Below are positions 12,408 through 24,100 of a stretch of 64,000 bases of DNA, one piece after another. Every line of letters starts with the position of its first letter. Within the stretch, counting starts at the first letter, position 1. The notes below the pieces were generated by a model. It worked only from the letters and a program-made list of their open reading frames with translations. It was not told the origin of the DNA and made no database searches. Both the position numbers and the translations under genes were made by a program. The DNA is from Nissolia schottii. Its lineage: Eukaryota > Streptophyta > Magnoliopsida > Fabales > Fabaceae. The stretch covers positions 111,349-175,348 of the forward strand of contig QANU01099245.1 of assembly GCA_003254905.1 (NCBI GenBank), written 5' to 3'.

Positions 12408-12549
12408 CGTGTTTCCTTTTTTTTTTGGAGGGGGTCATCACAAAGGCATACTTAATGGTGACACTGGATGCTCAATGATTCTTTATCCGATTTAGGTGTG
12501 CTTGTCTCAGAGTTTATTAAGTCTCCTAAGAGTGTCTATTTTCATGATC

Positions 12550-13050
12550 AACTTAATCTTATTTTTGGAAAGATTATCTATTTTGTTTCTATTTTTGTTA
12601 CGGGCTAGCTCCGTGGAGATTCGAAACAACATTTATGAACCTCTACAGAGCACTAGTCCACGATCCAACAAGACTTCACCAGGTCCAAAAATGGGAGAAC
12701 CACTGAGGACTCGGAAATGGGCCTTAAGGGGGCCCATCCCGAGTCACTATTTTGCCCTGATACGAAGGTACGCCTAGGATATAAATAGTCCTTCATGCCA
12801 GGTATGTTAACCAATCCTTTTTTATATAACCTAACCTATATTTTGTACAACCTTTGACTTGGGCATCGGAGTGCTTGCAGTTACTTCGCGCGACCATGCG
12901 GATTATACATCTAAGGAGATCCAACATCCATCTAGCATTAGAGGAGTCCCCTTGGATACAATTTTTATTATGTTTTTGGGTGCCCTTATTTAGTCTCAAG
13001 TTGGATACTCCTTCTCCTTCTCGAAAAATCAAAGGTTTGTCCCAATGAGT
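12550..13050 (+). mobile_element. LTR-like retrotransposon segment, unclassified
   Basis: The stretch contains ggcccatcccgagtcac, a TATA-like gatataaatag at about 12779, and cttgggcatcggagtgcttg at about 12859. These resemble the promoter and R-region portions of plant Ty3/gypsy LTRs. Ends and target duplications were not found, and reading frames are short. It lies inside the Mutator-like inverted-repeat element. Confidence 0.4.
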
Positions 13051-14751
13051 TTCTCTTAGAGAGGTTTTTAATGAGGTTCCACTTGTTTCTTGCTTAGCAT
13101 TGTTAAGTCTTGGTGGGTGTGGGGATTTGTTGACGTATTTCTTTTTTCGGCTTGAGAGTTTCGATAATAAATAAAGTCACACTACTTATCTAAAAATTAT
13201 GAGTTATAAATGAAGTTGTGGTAACACTTGAGATTTGTAGTCACAATGTTACCATAACCACATTTTAGTCTCAATGGTGTGAGAGATGACCACGTTTAGT
13301 ATGTGAGAGACTAAAAAATCAATTTTTGAATTTCAAAAATCAAATTGACTCATGCTTGCAGTTTTAAGAGGCAAAACGAGCATTAACTTAATTTATAACA
13401 GATAATTTTAATTATATTTTTTCATGAATATAGTGAATGTAATAAGATAATTAAACAAAGTTTTGCTAACATTTTTTATGCATTGAATGCTTAGAAATTT
13501 AAAATCTTTACTCTTTCATTAAAACATTTCTATTTATGACATCTCAACAAGTATTTGAAGGAGAACACTTGTTAGATTTTTTTGTTAATAAACATATGCA
13601 TTTTTCTAATTAAATTAATCACTTATATAATTAAAACTTCACAATTATATATTCAAATAATTTGAACCACATTGTTAATATTATACATTTTACCTTCTCA
13701 AGTGAACCATCACTTTAAAAAGGAGCCAACTCTAGTCTGGTAATAGTATGGGAATATATGATTAATAAGTATAAATTTTAGTTACTTAAATTTTGGTTTG
13801 GAACAAAGAGGCCATTACATATATAATCACTTTTAGCTCATAAGTTGAGATTAAACCAAACCAAACCAACAGATCCATGACGGGGAAACCGTTCAACAGC
13901 CATACATATTTAAAATTAAACAGAAAATTCTGGTTGCATATTGTTTGTCATCCTTTGGACCTACTTGGATTTGTTGAAGAAAGAGAACGCGCTTGCAAGT
14001 TGCAACTACCACCCTTTATCTCCGCAACAAAAGTCACTGCGCTCAGATAAAAACATTGCATCAAGTTCTGTTTCCCTTTTTTAGAGGAAATTAATGAAAA
14101 GCCCCCCAACTGAAATTCTTAATTTTAATATAAATAATCACATTTATTTATTTATGGAAAGAAAGGTGCAAAGTCAAAAATAATAACCGCTGGATGCCTT
14201 CCATGTTTGACCTGGAAGACAATAAATCTATTAATCACATAATCACGTTACATGCAACTGATCCGAAACTAAAAACTGAAATTTTTTCCCAATTCCATGT
14301 TTGTCGGAATCTATGTAAATGGGACTCACACCTCGTAAATCATCATGTCCACTCAAAAAAAAATTCCACCCTTTTTTCTCTCCTAGAGTTCCAAATTCAT
14401 CAATTACCCAATCCATAGTTTTTACAAGCTTATGTCTTCATCTTCCTATCACATTTTCCTTTTGATTATTATTTCCCTGCCATTCTTATAGCCTCTGCTC
14501 CCCTCCTGCGGGGTTCCTTCAATCTCAGGATTGGGGGGAGGGACCTCCGTCCAGTAAATTTTTTGTCACAATTTCTTATTCTTTCTTTAATTAATTAACC
14601 AGTTTAGCAGCTCAGAGAGATTTTTTTTTTCTATTTTAATTAAAAAAAATTGTATCCGCATTGATTGTTCTTGAATTGTAAAAATTGTTCATATACCTAC
14701 CAGGAATCCTTCTTGGACGTTTTTATTTGTTTCTAGATCCTTATTAAAAGA

Positions 14752-17700
14752 ATGAATTGCTTCCCTTGTTTTACATCTAATAAAAGTAAGAGAAGCAATA
14801 GCAGGAAGGAGCAATTTCATGCACCCCAAGAACAAGTTATAACAAGAACACCAGGTAATTTAATTTCCCATAGCTGCATTTTGAAATGAAAAATGAAATC
14901 ATAGGATGGAATGAGAGACATTTGCAAGGTTTAATTAATTTGCCTAATTAGTTTATTGTTTATTAATTATATCTGCAAATTTATCTAATGTTTTTTTTTC
15001 TTACTAATCCTCATGAGATGACTTACAAGGTTGATTGCCATGTCATGCAGATGTAGTTAAGAAACCAAGGGCAGATGACCCAAACCAAGTTGACACTTCA
15101 AATATTCAAGCACAAAATTTCACATTCCGCGAGCTTGCAGTTGCAACAAAGAATTTCAGGCAAGAATGTTTGATGGGCGAAGGTGGCTTTGGCAGAGTCT
15201 ACAAGGGCACCATTCCTGCAACAGGACAGGTCAATAAACCTTGCAGTTTTTAGAGCAGAGAAATCAAATACAACATTTTCTCTTTTTTCTATTTTTGTTT
15301 TGATTAATGTTAATGCCTTAATGGTTTTTGTTTTAATTCCTTTTGTGTCTGCAGGTGGTAGCCGTGAAGCAACTGGACAGAAATGGGATGCAGGGAAGTA
15401 AGGAATTTCTGGTTGAGGTCTTGATGCTAAGCCTGTTGAACCATGAAAATCTGGTCAAACTCACTGGCTATTGTGCCGATGGGGAGCAACGTCTTCTGGT
15501 GTATGAATTCATGCCTGCTGGCTCTCTAGAAAAGCGCCTTCTCGGTATGTAATCACTATGCACCCTTTCTTTCTTTATACAAAGTAAGAATTAAGAAGTA
15601 AACATTTCTTCAATTTTTGACTTAGGCAGCATATATGCCCGTGCAATCTTTGTCTTGTTTCTGCACATTATGGGTCAACATATTAGAAAAATACCAGAGA
15701 GCTGAAATTGTTTAATCGTTGAGTTGTATATTGACGCTTAGATGAATGAGTGAGTCTTGTTACTTCATTTCATCCAACCATTCGATGATAATTTCTGTCA
15801 CATTCTCACAAAATTCTTCTGGCTGAGTAGCATTTCTCAACACATTTTTGTGCAGTTCTTACTAGTTTTTCTAGTTAGGTTTGGAGCATGGCTGTCTATT
15901 CCCCCTTCCCCACCCAATTCTAGTTACTTTGCAAAACAAAAAATTAAAGCACATTTATTCTTTTTGGCGCAGACCGGGGAGATCAAGCTCCACTAGATTG
16001 GTACGGCAGAATGAAAATAGCATCTAGTGCTGCCAAAGGGCTATGGTACTTGCACGACAAGGCAAATCCCCCAGTCATATTCCGGGACTTGAAGTCCTCC
16101 AACATCTTACTGGACAATGACCTCAATGGAAAACTATCCGATTATGGACTAGCCAAACTTGCTGGTAAAAATAAGATGAACATTGTGCCTACAACAGTTA
16201 TGGGAACCTATGGTTACAGTGCCCCAGAATATATAAGAACAGGTAACCTCACCTTGAAGTCGGATGTGTACAGTTTTGGAGTTGTCTTGCTAGAGCTCAT
16301 AACCGGACGAAGGGCCATTGACACCACAAAACCAAATGAAGAGCAAAATCTAGTTTCATGGGTAAGTATTTATAACAATCTCTTTCAGACAATAGTTATT
16401 TTGTCCTGTAATATATATGACAAGAGTAATGATATTTGTACTCATTTATATAGTGTGCCATTAACAATGAGGATTTTGTGTGTTGGGATTTCATGATAAT
16501 GAGTGAGAATCGGATGGAGTAAAGATGTAAGTGATTATGGTCTCAATTGCAATCCACTTGATTCACCACTCATCAACACGTGAATCTTCACTATTTACAT
16601 GTGAAGTCCTCAATGTCAATTGACACACTAAATAAATGAGTACAAATAAGAGAACTCATATGACAACAATTACTGACTGTTTTGACCCCTTATAATTTCT
16701 GTGTTGTTAATTTTATATGTTTTGCTATTATCATTGAGCAGGCACAACCCATATTCAGGGAACCAAAAAGGTATCCAGATATGGCAGACCCTCTTCTGAA
16801 GAACCAATTCCCAGAAAAGGATCTGAATCAAGTTGTTGCAATAGCAGCCATGTGCTTACAGGAGGAATCGGCAGCACGTCCTTTGATGAGTGATGTTGTA
16901 ACTGCTCTGAGTTTTCTTTCCACTTCTCCTCCAAAGGATGCTCCTCCCCCTATCCCTCAGGCACCCTCCCAGAAGAGTGCAGCTGGTGAAAGTGAAAGTG
17001 AGAGCGAGAGAGAAGCAGGATCCGGTGCTGACAGTTCTGATGAAGAGGGTTCTCGGCATCCACAGGATAATGGAACTGCTCAACATCAGGTTGCCGCTAG
17101 TGCAAAAAACCATGAAAGTGATGATGCCTCAGATGCCGAATATGATTACTACGAGAATGAAAACCAACATAAGTATAGTCCACAAGATGCTGTAGAAACC
17201 AAGGAGTTCTACTCCAAGTCAAGCTGCAAAAGCAGCACCAAATCAAGGAATGAAACCGTTCCATCTTCTGGCCACGGTAGTTCAGATTCAGAAGGTGGAA
17301 TGGTCCTTTCCAACCAAAAAAGCAGTAAGAAACATTTGGGTCAGAAGAGCAGCAAAAAATCTTCCATGAGAGAAGAAGATTTAAGCCAGAAGAGCAGCAA
17401 AAAAAATTCATTGAAGGATAGAGATTTAAGCCAAAAAAACAGCAAAAAATCCTCCATGAGAGACAGAGATTTAAGCCAAAAAAGCAGTAAGAAGAAATCT
17501 TCTGTCAAAATTTTAAGCCATAAGAGTAGCACTGGAGCAGGATCAGAGGAAGGAAGCCTTTCATACCGTGGAAATGCTTCCCTAAGCCGTAATGGCAGCA
17601 TCAGCAGCAGTGAGGAAGAGTCACAAAATAGGGGCGGCGCTGCATATGAGCATGGGAATGCGTCTTTTGGCCTTATCAGCAGTGAGAGTGTTTGCTCGGA

Positions 17701-17875
17701 CCATGACAGCGACTATAGATTCCAAAATGGGGGCAGCTTAAAGTTTGACCACAACAGCAGCAGGGGATCAGATGTTCATCATTTTGACCGTGCTAGCATG
17801 GCGTCCTCATCCTCCTCCGAGGATGAGGGAAGTTATCGCCATTTGAATAGCGGCGCCAGCAGCCAGGGCAGATGA
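14752..17875 (+). CDS. RLCK-VII/PBL-type receptor-like cytoplasmic kinase with long Ser/Lys-rich tail
   Basis: Five exons join in frame: 14752-14854, 15051-15229, 15355-15544, 15973-16361 and 16742-17875, giving 664 residues. The N-terminus MNCFPCF has Cys-3 and Cys-6, suited to palmitoylation at the plasma membrane, but lacks Gly-2 for myristoylation. The Ser/Thr kinase domain spans about 60-350: glycine loop [11 protein letters not shown] (77-87), ATP lysine K99, catalytic FRDLKSSN (R195, D196), a DYG instead of DFG (214-216), and [10 protein letters not shown] recall DYG in some close PBL relatives, so it need not mean loss of activity. Residues 351-664 are an acidic then Ser/Lys-rich tail with repeats of DLSQKSSKK. 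Such kinases relay signals from surface receptors; the specific partner is unknown. Confidence 0.93.
17330..17530 (+). repeat. Coding tandem repeat in kinase tail (SQKSSKK units)
   Basis: Within exon 5 of the kinase gene a unit of about 20 residues, roughly [14 protein letters not shown](D/E), is repeated four to five times ([48 protein letters not shown], then SHKSSTG). The DNA is repetitive as well (aagagcagcaaaaaa), so copy number could vary between alleles. Basic Ser-rich repeats of this kind are possible phosphorylation or membrane-binding sites (inference). Confidence 0.85.
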
Positions 17876-18777
17876 GGCAAGTGTTCATTCACGAAAACCA
17901 TCAGTTGTCATGGTGAACAGGCACCTTGACATGATTTCTGTCAAAGAAGCCTGGTTGTTTATACATCAGTTTGGAGAGCAAGACAAGTACAAGATGATAT
18001 CCATCCATAAATGGTATCCAAAACACTTAACACTCGAAACTCGGGCATCTTTATATATATATACTTGTTTTTGTTTAGTAGGCTTCAGGTATATATATAT
18101 TTCTGTATCAACCTTTTTAGTTCAAAAACAAGAGTGGATATAACTGTGAATTTCCATAGGGGATTGTTCAAATTACGGGAAAAAGTGATCCTTATCTGTA
18201 TTATATATATTTCTGGCAATTCTAATGTTACCACTTTTGTCACATTTTCCTATTTTATATGTGGGAATCAAGTATTCTGTTCTGTCTCATTAGACAAATC
18301 AGCTAGGTACATTCTGAACAATTTTTTAACCAGTATTGATTCATTTAATCCAAATGATCATAACACCTCAAAGCTAAAAGTGGTTAAACAAATTGAAAGA
18401 AACTCCTCTGTCATATATTCTTGTATCAGATACACAAGGACATAGTAACAAACATAAGGTGTGATTAGACCACATGCCACAATTCAGACAATGAACAGAA
18501 AGAAAAGCTGTATAATATGTACATCATTATTTTAAATTGCCTTCATTCTATTGAAAAAGGAGCAATAAAAGCAAATTCAGGGAGGCAATTCTAACCTGAC
18601 ATAGAAGTCATAATGCTATTCCAAGTAACCAACCACTTTACATTGGAAGGAAGAGACACCAAAAAGGCACAGCAAAGTAAGAGATAAAAGAATTTTTGAC
18701 ATGCAATTAAGGCGCTCTGCCCTATACAATCTGTTCAAGTGAGGATTCGTAATCCATATCTATGGATAACTAGAGTC

Positions 18778-19416
18778 TCAAACTTGTGTTGTGAAGGTGG
18801 AGTTGCCATCTTCCTCATCAGTGGAAGCAAATCTTACTTTAAGGTCGCGCGATCGAACGTTGTGGCTCTTGTTATCCTTCTTCAGGCATGGCTTCAGCTT
18901 AGGCACCTGCTCAGTACGGCGCAATCCCCTCGATTTCGACGCCCTCTCTTTCGGTGCAACGCGTGAACAAGAAGAAGAGTACTCGCTGGAATAAACATGC
19001 CTTTCTCTGCCACAAGATGATTGAGCCTTGTTACCTCCTTTCTTCTTCTGCGTTGATCGCAGTTTCACGCATGAAATTGAAGGGGACACCGAAGAAGAAG
19101 AATAAGAGGATTGCTGATTTCTAGGGATTTTGCGTGCACTGCTGTGGCAGCCTTGCTCCACGTGGCTGGCGTTCTTGAGGAGGTGGCGGATGGTGCGGCA
19201 GGGGACGATGAAGAAGACGTCGCCGGGTCGGAGGATGGAGTCCGGGCTGACCACGATCCATGGGAACCGGAAGAAATCGGGTCGGGTCACGCAGTGCCTT
19301 GGGTTGCTGCTCATGACTTGGGAAGCGGTTACTGGGTTGGTGTGGAGCTCCACGAAGCCACCGGGGTGCACCAGTTTGAGGACGTGGCTCTCGTCTTTAT
19401 TGGATAGTGACGGCAT
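18778..19416 (-). CDS. PADRE/DUF4228-like protein
   Basis: A single exon on the minus strand encodes 212 residues ending with the stop at 18778. The N-terminal 85 residues fit the PADRE (DUF4228) pattern of small plant proteins: HVLKLVHPGGFVELHTNPVT, then a VTRPDFFRFPW segment and SILRPGDVFFIVPCRTI. The rest is Ser-, Lys- and Arg-rich and of low complexity. Near the C-terminus, LKVRFASTDEEDGNSTF resembles the acidic end seen in relatives. The family is often transcriptionally responsive to pathogens and abiotic stress; no biochemical activity is established. The start at 19416 is the first Met; many relatives begin MGN, which is absent here. The gene converges on the kinase gene upstream of it (tail-to-tail, about 0.9 kb apart). 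Confidence 0.8.
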   Translation of the reverse strand: MPSLSNKDESHVLKLVHPGGFVELHTNPVTASQVMSSNPRHCVTRPDFFRFPWIVVSPDSILRPGDVFFIVPCRTIRHLLKNASHVEQGCHSSARKIPRNQQSSYSSSSVSPSISCVKLRSTQKKKGGNKAQSSCGRERHVYSSEYSSSCSRVAPKERASKSRGLRRTEQVPKLKPCLKKDNKSHNVRSRDLKVRFASTDEEDGNSTFTTQV

Positions 19417-19639
19417 ATTGAATCATGCAATGCAGGGATACGATAGGATTTCGAGGGGGCAGACAAGTATTTGAAGACAAGTGGTGAGAAAGGAGACAAA
19501 ATTGATAATTTGATTTGGCGGGTATTGCGAGGGAGGAAGGAGCATGGAAGTGTTCGTTCTAAGATGCTGATTTTGATATTTTGCACTCCCTCTCTTCTTT
19601 TGGCCTAGTGTCACTATTTTTTATTTTGGGCTAGGTGAA

Positions 19640-20005
19640 GGTAAGAAACCAAAACACATGCGTGCGAATCCCGATTGAGACCAAGTCGCAGCACAGAGCA
19701 AAGGAGATTTTAGATGATGATGGTTCACAACAGATCCCACCACTTCGAGGCAGTCAGACTCCCCAACCTTTCGGAAGAATTTCTCCCATGCAAATTTTAA
19801 GCCCAAGCATAATGCCAACAGCTCGACTAGTCACAACGGAAACAAAAACTTGCTTCATCAACCCACCCACCCACCCAGCTACTTCAAGACTCAACAACAA
19901 TGGCACCACAACGTCTCCGAGGTAAGCTTCAAGAAACACTAACATCAACATTCAACTTAACAAACCCTGGGTTAGGAGGACTCCAGATTGGACACCAAAT
20001 TCACC
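19640..20005 (-). pseudogene. RNase H-like fragment of a retroelement (LINE type)
   Basis: Read on the minus strand in two or more frames, the segment gives WSPPNPGFVKLNVDVSV, then SWVGGLMKQVFVSVVTS and LGLKFAWEKFFRKV followed by ESDCLEVV. This matches the order of the RNase H domain found at the end of plant LINE polyproteins or in derived domesticated fragments. Internal stops and frameshifts show it is dead. It lies just upstream of the PADRE gene's start, so it may occupy or replace part of that promoter. Confidence 0.65.
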
Positions 20006-21145
20006 ACTAGACTCAGCGGAGTATGACTTTGACTTTATAGTTTGCTTTTATAAATATTTATTTTAAAGTAATACTTCGTATTAATCCTAATTTTAAGTCT
20101 CTTGAAATTTTAAGTAGCAAAACTAATGTCACGATTTTTTTTTTGTTATATAAGAGAAATCTCGAAGTTTAAAACTTATAGAGAATGAAATACTAATGTC
20201 AATTGAATTAAAACTCATTAACACTGATATCACATAAATATGATCATTGCAGACGCTACTAAGATATTTCACGTATTCATTTAAGAGGATTCAAATCCAA
20301 TACAAGCTATATTGATTCTTTATGTCCGCTTCTTCTGTAGCTGCTGTTTTGCAACTCCTTAATGGATATTATAGGCAGATACAATGAATTCCTCTTAGAA
20401 TTGAGTACATCTAGTTCAATGTCCGGTCATTAGAATTGAGTGAATTGAGTGAACTTAACGCAGTCATAAAAGTTAGTTCAAGAAAAGAGGCTTGCTCAAA
20501 TCATTGCAAAGACTATCAATTCAGTGTTTATATGCCTGGCTGATACGAGACTTAACACTAATATATATATCATGAGATGGGAGATCTACACAAGGATAAT
20601 ATCCAATCCACTGGTATTTCAGAACAACATCATGACAATTGGAGATGTTTAGAACAAATAAACAAAAATACAACGAGGACAATGGCTTCAAATTGCTACT
20701 ATTATAACACGCTTTTAGATCTAAGATATGGATGATTGCAACGTTTTGTTCCTTTTCCATTTTATTCTTATAAATATTGATGACAACAAAAGTTTGAAAG
20801 CAAAGGACTCAGCTACAGAACCAGACTTTTCTTTTGGTAGATACTAGATACAGACTCAATGAATGTATGCACTGCAATTGCGGTGCATGGTGTATGATTC
20901 CAGCGCAGCGCAGTGCTGCGCTATGAATTTTTTTGGACCTGCAGTTCGCCAGAACAAGTTTACTTGGACCATTTATCAGATCTGTGACCGAGAAAGATAT
21001 CAGTACGTACACAGTACACCACACTCATCAGTTTGTACAGTTGTAGCAGTTGTATGTAATGTACATCTCCATCTTCCAATTATTGCCAATCACTCATGTC
21101 ACATAAGTACATAAACACCACCATAGCTTCTTTTATGTCAAAGGC
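20006..21145. other. Intergenic region, nothing recognised
   Basis: AT-rich sequence with only short chance reading frames. It should contain the 3' UTR of the minus-strand receptor kinase that ends at 21146. A GCGCAGCGCAGTGCTGCGCT palindrome-like stretch sits at about 20902-20921. Confidence 0.4.
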
Positions 21146-24100
21146 TCAAAGAGGAGTCAATCTGGAGGACTTAGAGCTGGAGGTGGAGGGGGATGTTGTT
21201 GGTGTGCACTTCTCCTGCTTTGCACTCTGCACAAAAAAAAAATATTGTGGATTTGATTAACACAAAACTAAATCAAGCACTAATGACTGAGCATATACAA
21301 ATTAATGTGATCTGAGTTTCGGAGTAATCTAAGCATATTATACCTTCCGAGCAAGGGTGTCTTTCTGAACCTTGTCCAACTCATCAAAGACAACCTCAAT
21401 GGTTGGACGACCCTTGCTTTGTTTTGCAACACACAGGACTGCAATGTGTAAGATGGCTTCAAAATCTTCCTTGTTAACTTCTCCGTTTAGCCGCGGGTCT
21501 TCGAAATCCGACAGTGGACGCTTTCCCATACTCACATCTCTTGCCTACAAAAACAACAATTTCAGATTATTTTCACTTGAGTTGAATAATGCATGTCATT
21601 TATACATACATTATTTGTTGCCTTTAATTTTTTCTTTTTTATTGTGACAAGGGATTACCTTCCTAGTGAGCTGGTCTCTGGCATCAAGATCCAGTTCTAT
21701 GACTTTCTGTCCTGACAGAATTTGTAAAACAACAATACCAAAACTGTATACATCACTGGCACAGGTTAGCTTGGCATTACTCATGTACTCTGGATCCATG
21801 TACCCTATCGTTCCTCTAATATCAGTGAAAACCTTGCTCTCTTCCATTCCCATCATCCTTGCCAATCCGAAATCCGACAGTTTCGCTTGGTAATTCTCAG
21901 TCAGAAGGATGTTTGTAAGCTAAAATTAGAATGAACATGAGGCATTAGCATAACATAAATGAAATTATTATCGTGTGTGTTTGTATTTTTATATTAGCAA
22001 TGCTATACAGACAGAAAAGTATTACTAGAATCTTTAATAGGAATTATAGTAATTGTTGGATGAAATAAAACAATATGATCCACTTAATCATTCAAATATA
22101 TTGAATCATGCCATATTATTTTGACAACTTAATTCTAAAAAAAAAAATGGTTCTCTAGCATTATTTTATCTTTATACATATTTCACGTACCTTTATATCT
22201 CTATGGACAACGCAGCCTTCAATATGATGGTGGAGATACTTGAGTGCGAATGAACAGTCCCTCATAATGCTCACTCTTGTTTCCCAATTCAAATAGTTGT
22301 CTCTTCCTGATCATTGAGTCACACACATGCATCGACATCAACATATGTTACATAGCAATACCTATAAACACATAACAGTCAGAGTGAAGAGAAGAGGAGA
22401 TTACTTAGGAGATGATGAGCCAGATTCCCGTTTGCACAAAACTCATAGACCAAGTACTTCTCATCACCCTCCATGCAACAGCCAAACAGGCAAACCAGGT
22501 TCGGATGGCGAAGCCTAGAAAGGCCTTGAACTTCTCGAGTGAAAGAGTCAGAGGTGTTGCTCTTCATCAAATGCTTGATGGCCACAACTTGGCCGCTGGG
22601 TAGAACGCCTCTGAACACCTGCCCAGCACTCCCACGTCCAAGGCATATCTTCTCATCGCCGTAATTCAAGGCCCTGTCAATTTCAGCTTTGGTGAAGCAG
22701 TAGAGTCCGGAACAGGAAGTGATTTCCTTCAAGAGAACCGGCTTATCAGGCTTCTTCTTGGACATATATGTTACCACTAGCGCAATCAGCAACATACCAA
22801 CCACAATTAGTGGCACGCTTATGACCACCAGACTTGTTGAAAATCCTGACAAATGGAACACAACATCTTTTTCTGTTAGTTTCATTTGCTTCACTCAAAC
22901 TCTGTAACAGTTTAGATTTAGCAATACTACACTGAAAAGATGTAACCAGAGTTTTTGACAGACATGATTGGATTAAATATAATAAATAAAACTCACTTAA
23001 TCACCTAAAGGTTACTAATGCTACACAACCTGAATAGTTTATTCTTAACAAAAAAATCATGATGCTATTTAGATGAAATAAATGCTACAGTAAACTTATG
23101 AGAAATTATTAGATGTTCATAAAATTGTGTCCTGGTCACTGTTAAAGTTATATTTCAATTTCAATTTCAAGTGATAGCGACCCGTCCTCCCATTACACGA
23201 AGTTCAAATATCTTTCTACTGTAGTCAAAACACATTCCTATTGAAACAAGAGCACACTGAATTTTCCTAACTTACTCATTCAACATTTTCCAAAACTTTA
23301 GGCAGGGTATTTAAAATCATATCAAATTTAATCTAAGAGGTTAGGGTTCTTCGTTATTTACTCCATTTTCGTGCAGGATATGGCAAGCAGCGCAAGAATT
23401 TGTCAGCGAGGGAGGGGTCATCGGATTTGCCAGCAGCAACAGCAACGAGAGCAGCAACACCGCACACGGCCCTGTCAGCAGCAGCATCGCCGCCGTTGTA
23501 CCCATGCAAAGCATCTCTCAAGCTCAATATCGCGGCGGTGCAATTCGCACAAGAATCGACGAAAGAGTGATCGAATTGGGAGCACTTGTCCAACGCGTCT
23601 TGGTACTGCTGCGTAGCCTGAACCTCCGGAAAGCTCAAACTGGAGCAATGGAAGGTTCCAGAAGCGTACAGGCTTTCGAAGCCGCAGGAATTGGTCGAGA
23701 TCCCCTGCTGCGGGTGGAAGGCGTTGCCGCAGCTCTGCCATTGACTTTGGGAGAGGAATAGTTGACCGGAGAGGTTGCGGGCTTGAGAGGCTAGTGCGTC
23801 GGATAAGACGGTTAGGGCGTTGCGGCAGCAGATGGTGGTTGGGAAGCCATCGCCGCCCCAGTTGGTGATCTCCTCTTGGACGCTGCCGCCGCACTCACCG
23901 AATGCCACGTAGGGGTAGGTCGTGAAATTCAACGGACATTTATCTGTGCACCAATTGGGAGATAATAATAATAAATTCAACGGGCATTTTGATTGAAGGA
24001 GAAATAATAGAGAAAAAAAAAAGTGCAATATGTTAATTTTTAAAGTAGATATTTATCTTTGAAATGACATTAAGAAAACCTAATTTCATAATCTTATATA

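Larger units (their letters stand above)
10507..12442 (-). mobile_element. Solo LTR, family A, copy 1
   Basis: Reads on the minus strand from TGTGATGACC (12442 downwards) to GTCATTATA (10507). It is flanked by perfect 5-bp duplications aaggc at 10502-10506 and 12443-12447. It aligns by eye along its length with the plus-strand copies at 48521-50030 and 52469-53875, for example in the AGTCC-CACATC leader, the TATA-like tatatag stretch and the terminal CGATTTTTGGGTC. It is longer (1936 bp) because of extra sequence, including a 78-bp tandem duplication near 11113-11270. No internal genes or second LTR are present, so it is a solo LTR left by recombination. Confidence 0.85.
10249..13391. mobile_element. 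Mutator-like TIR element with nested LTRs
   Basis: The left end (AGTTAATGCTCATTTTGGTC, continuing about 80 bp) matches the reverse complement of the right end (TTAAGTTAATGCTCGTTTTG, continuing). Shared blocks include AAATTCAAAAATTGA. The flanks ttaataaca (10240-10248) and tttataaca (13392-13400) agree at 8 of 9 positions, as expected for the 9-bp target duplication of Mutator elements. No transposase is seen inside, so it would be non-autonomous. The interior is mostly later insertions: a solo LTR at 10507-12442 and another LTR-like segment at about 12550-13050. The 9-bp duplication is imperfect and the exact ends could shift by 1-2 bases. Confidence 0.65.

Noticed and set aside
20902..20921. 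GC-rich palindrome-like GCGCAGCGCAGTGCTGCGCT
   Set aside because: A single short inverted repeat without a partner or gene context; not enough to claim a site.
23371..23761. Plus-strand frames over the receptor-kinase ectodomain exon
   Set aside because: They overlap exon 2 of a well-supported minus-strand gene and consist of low-complexity Gln/Arg-rich peptide, as expected for an antisense frame.
23354..24028. Receptor kinase starting at the Met at 24028
   Set aside because: This start lacks a proper signal peptide and lies in sequence that reads as intron; exon 1 at 25080-24957 gives a signal peptide and splices in frame to 23943.
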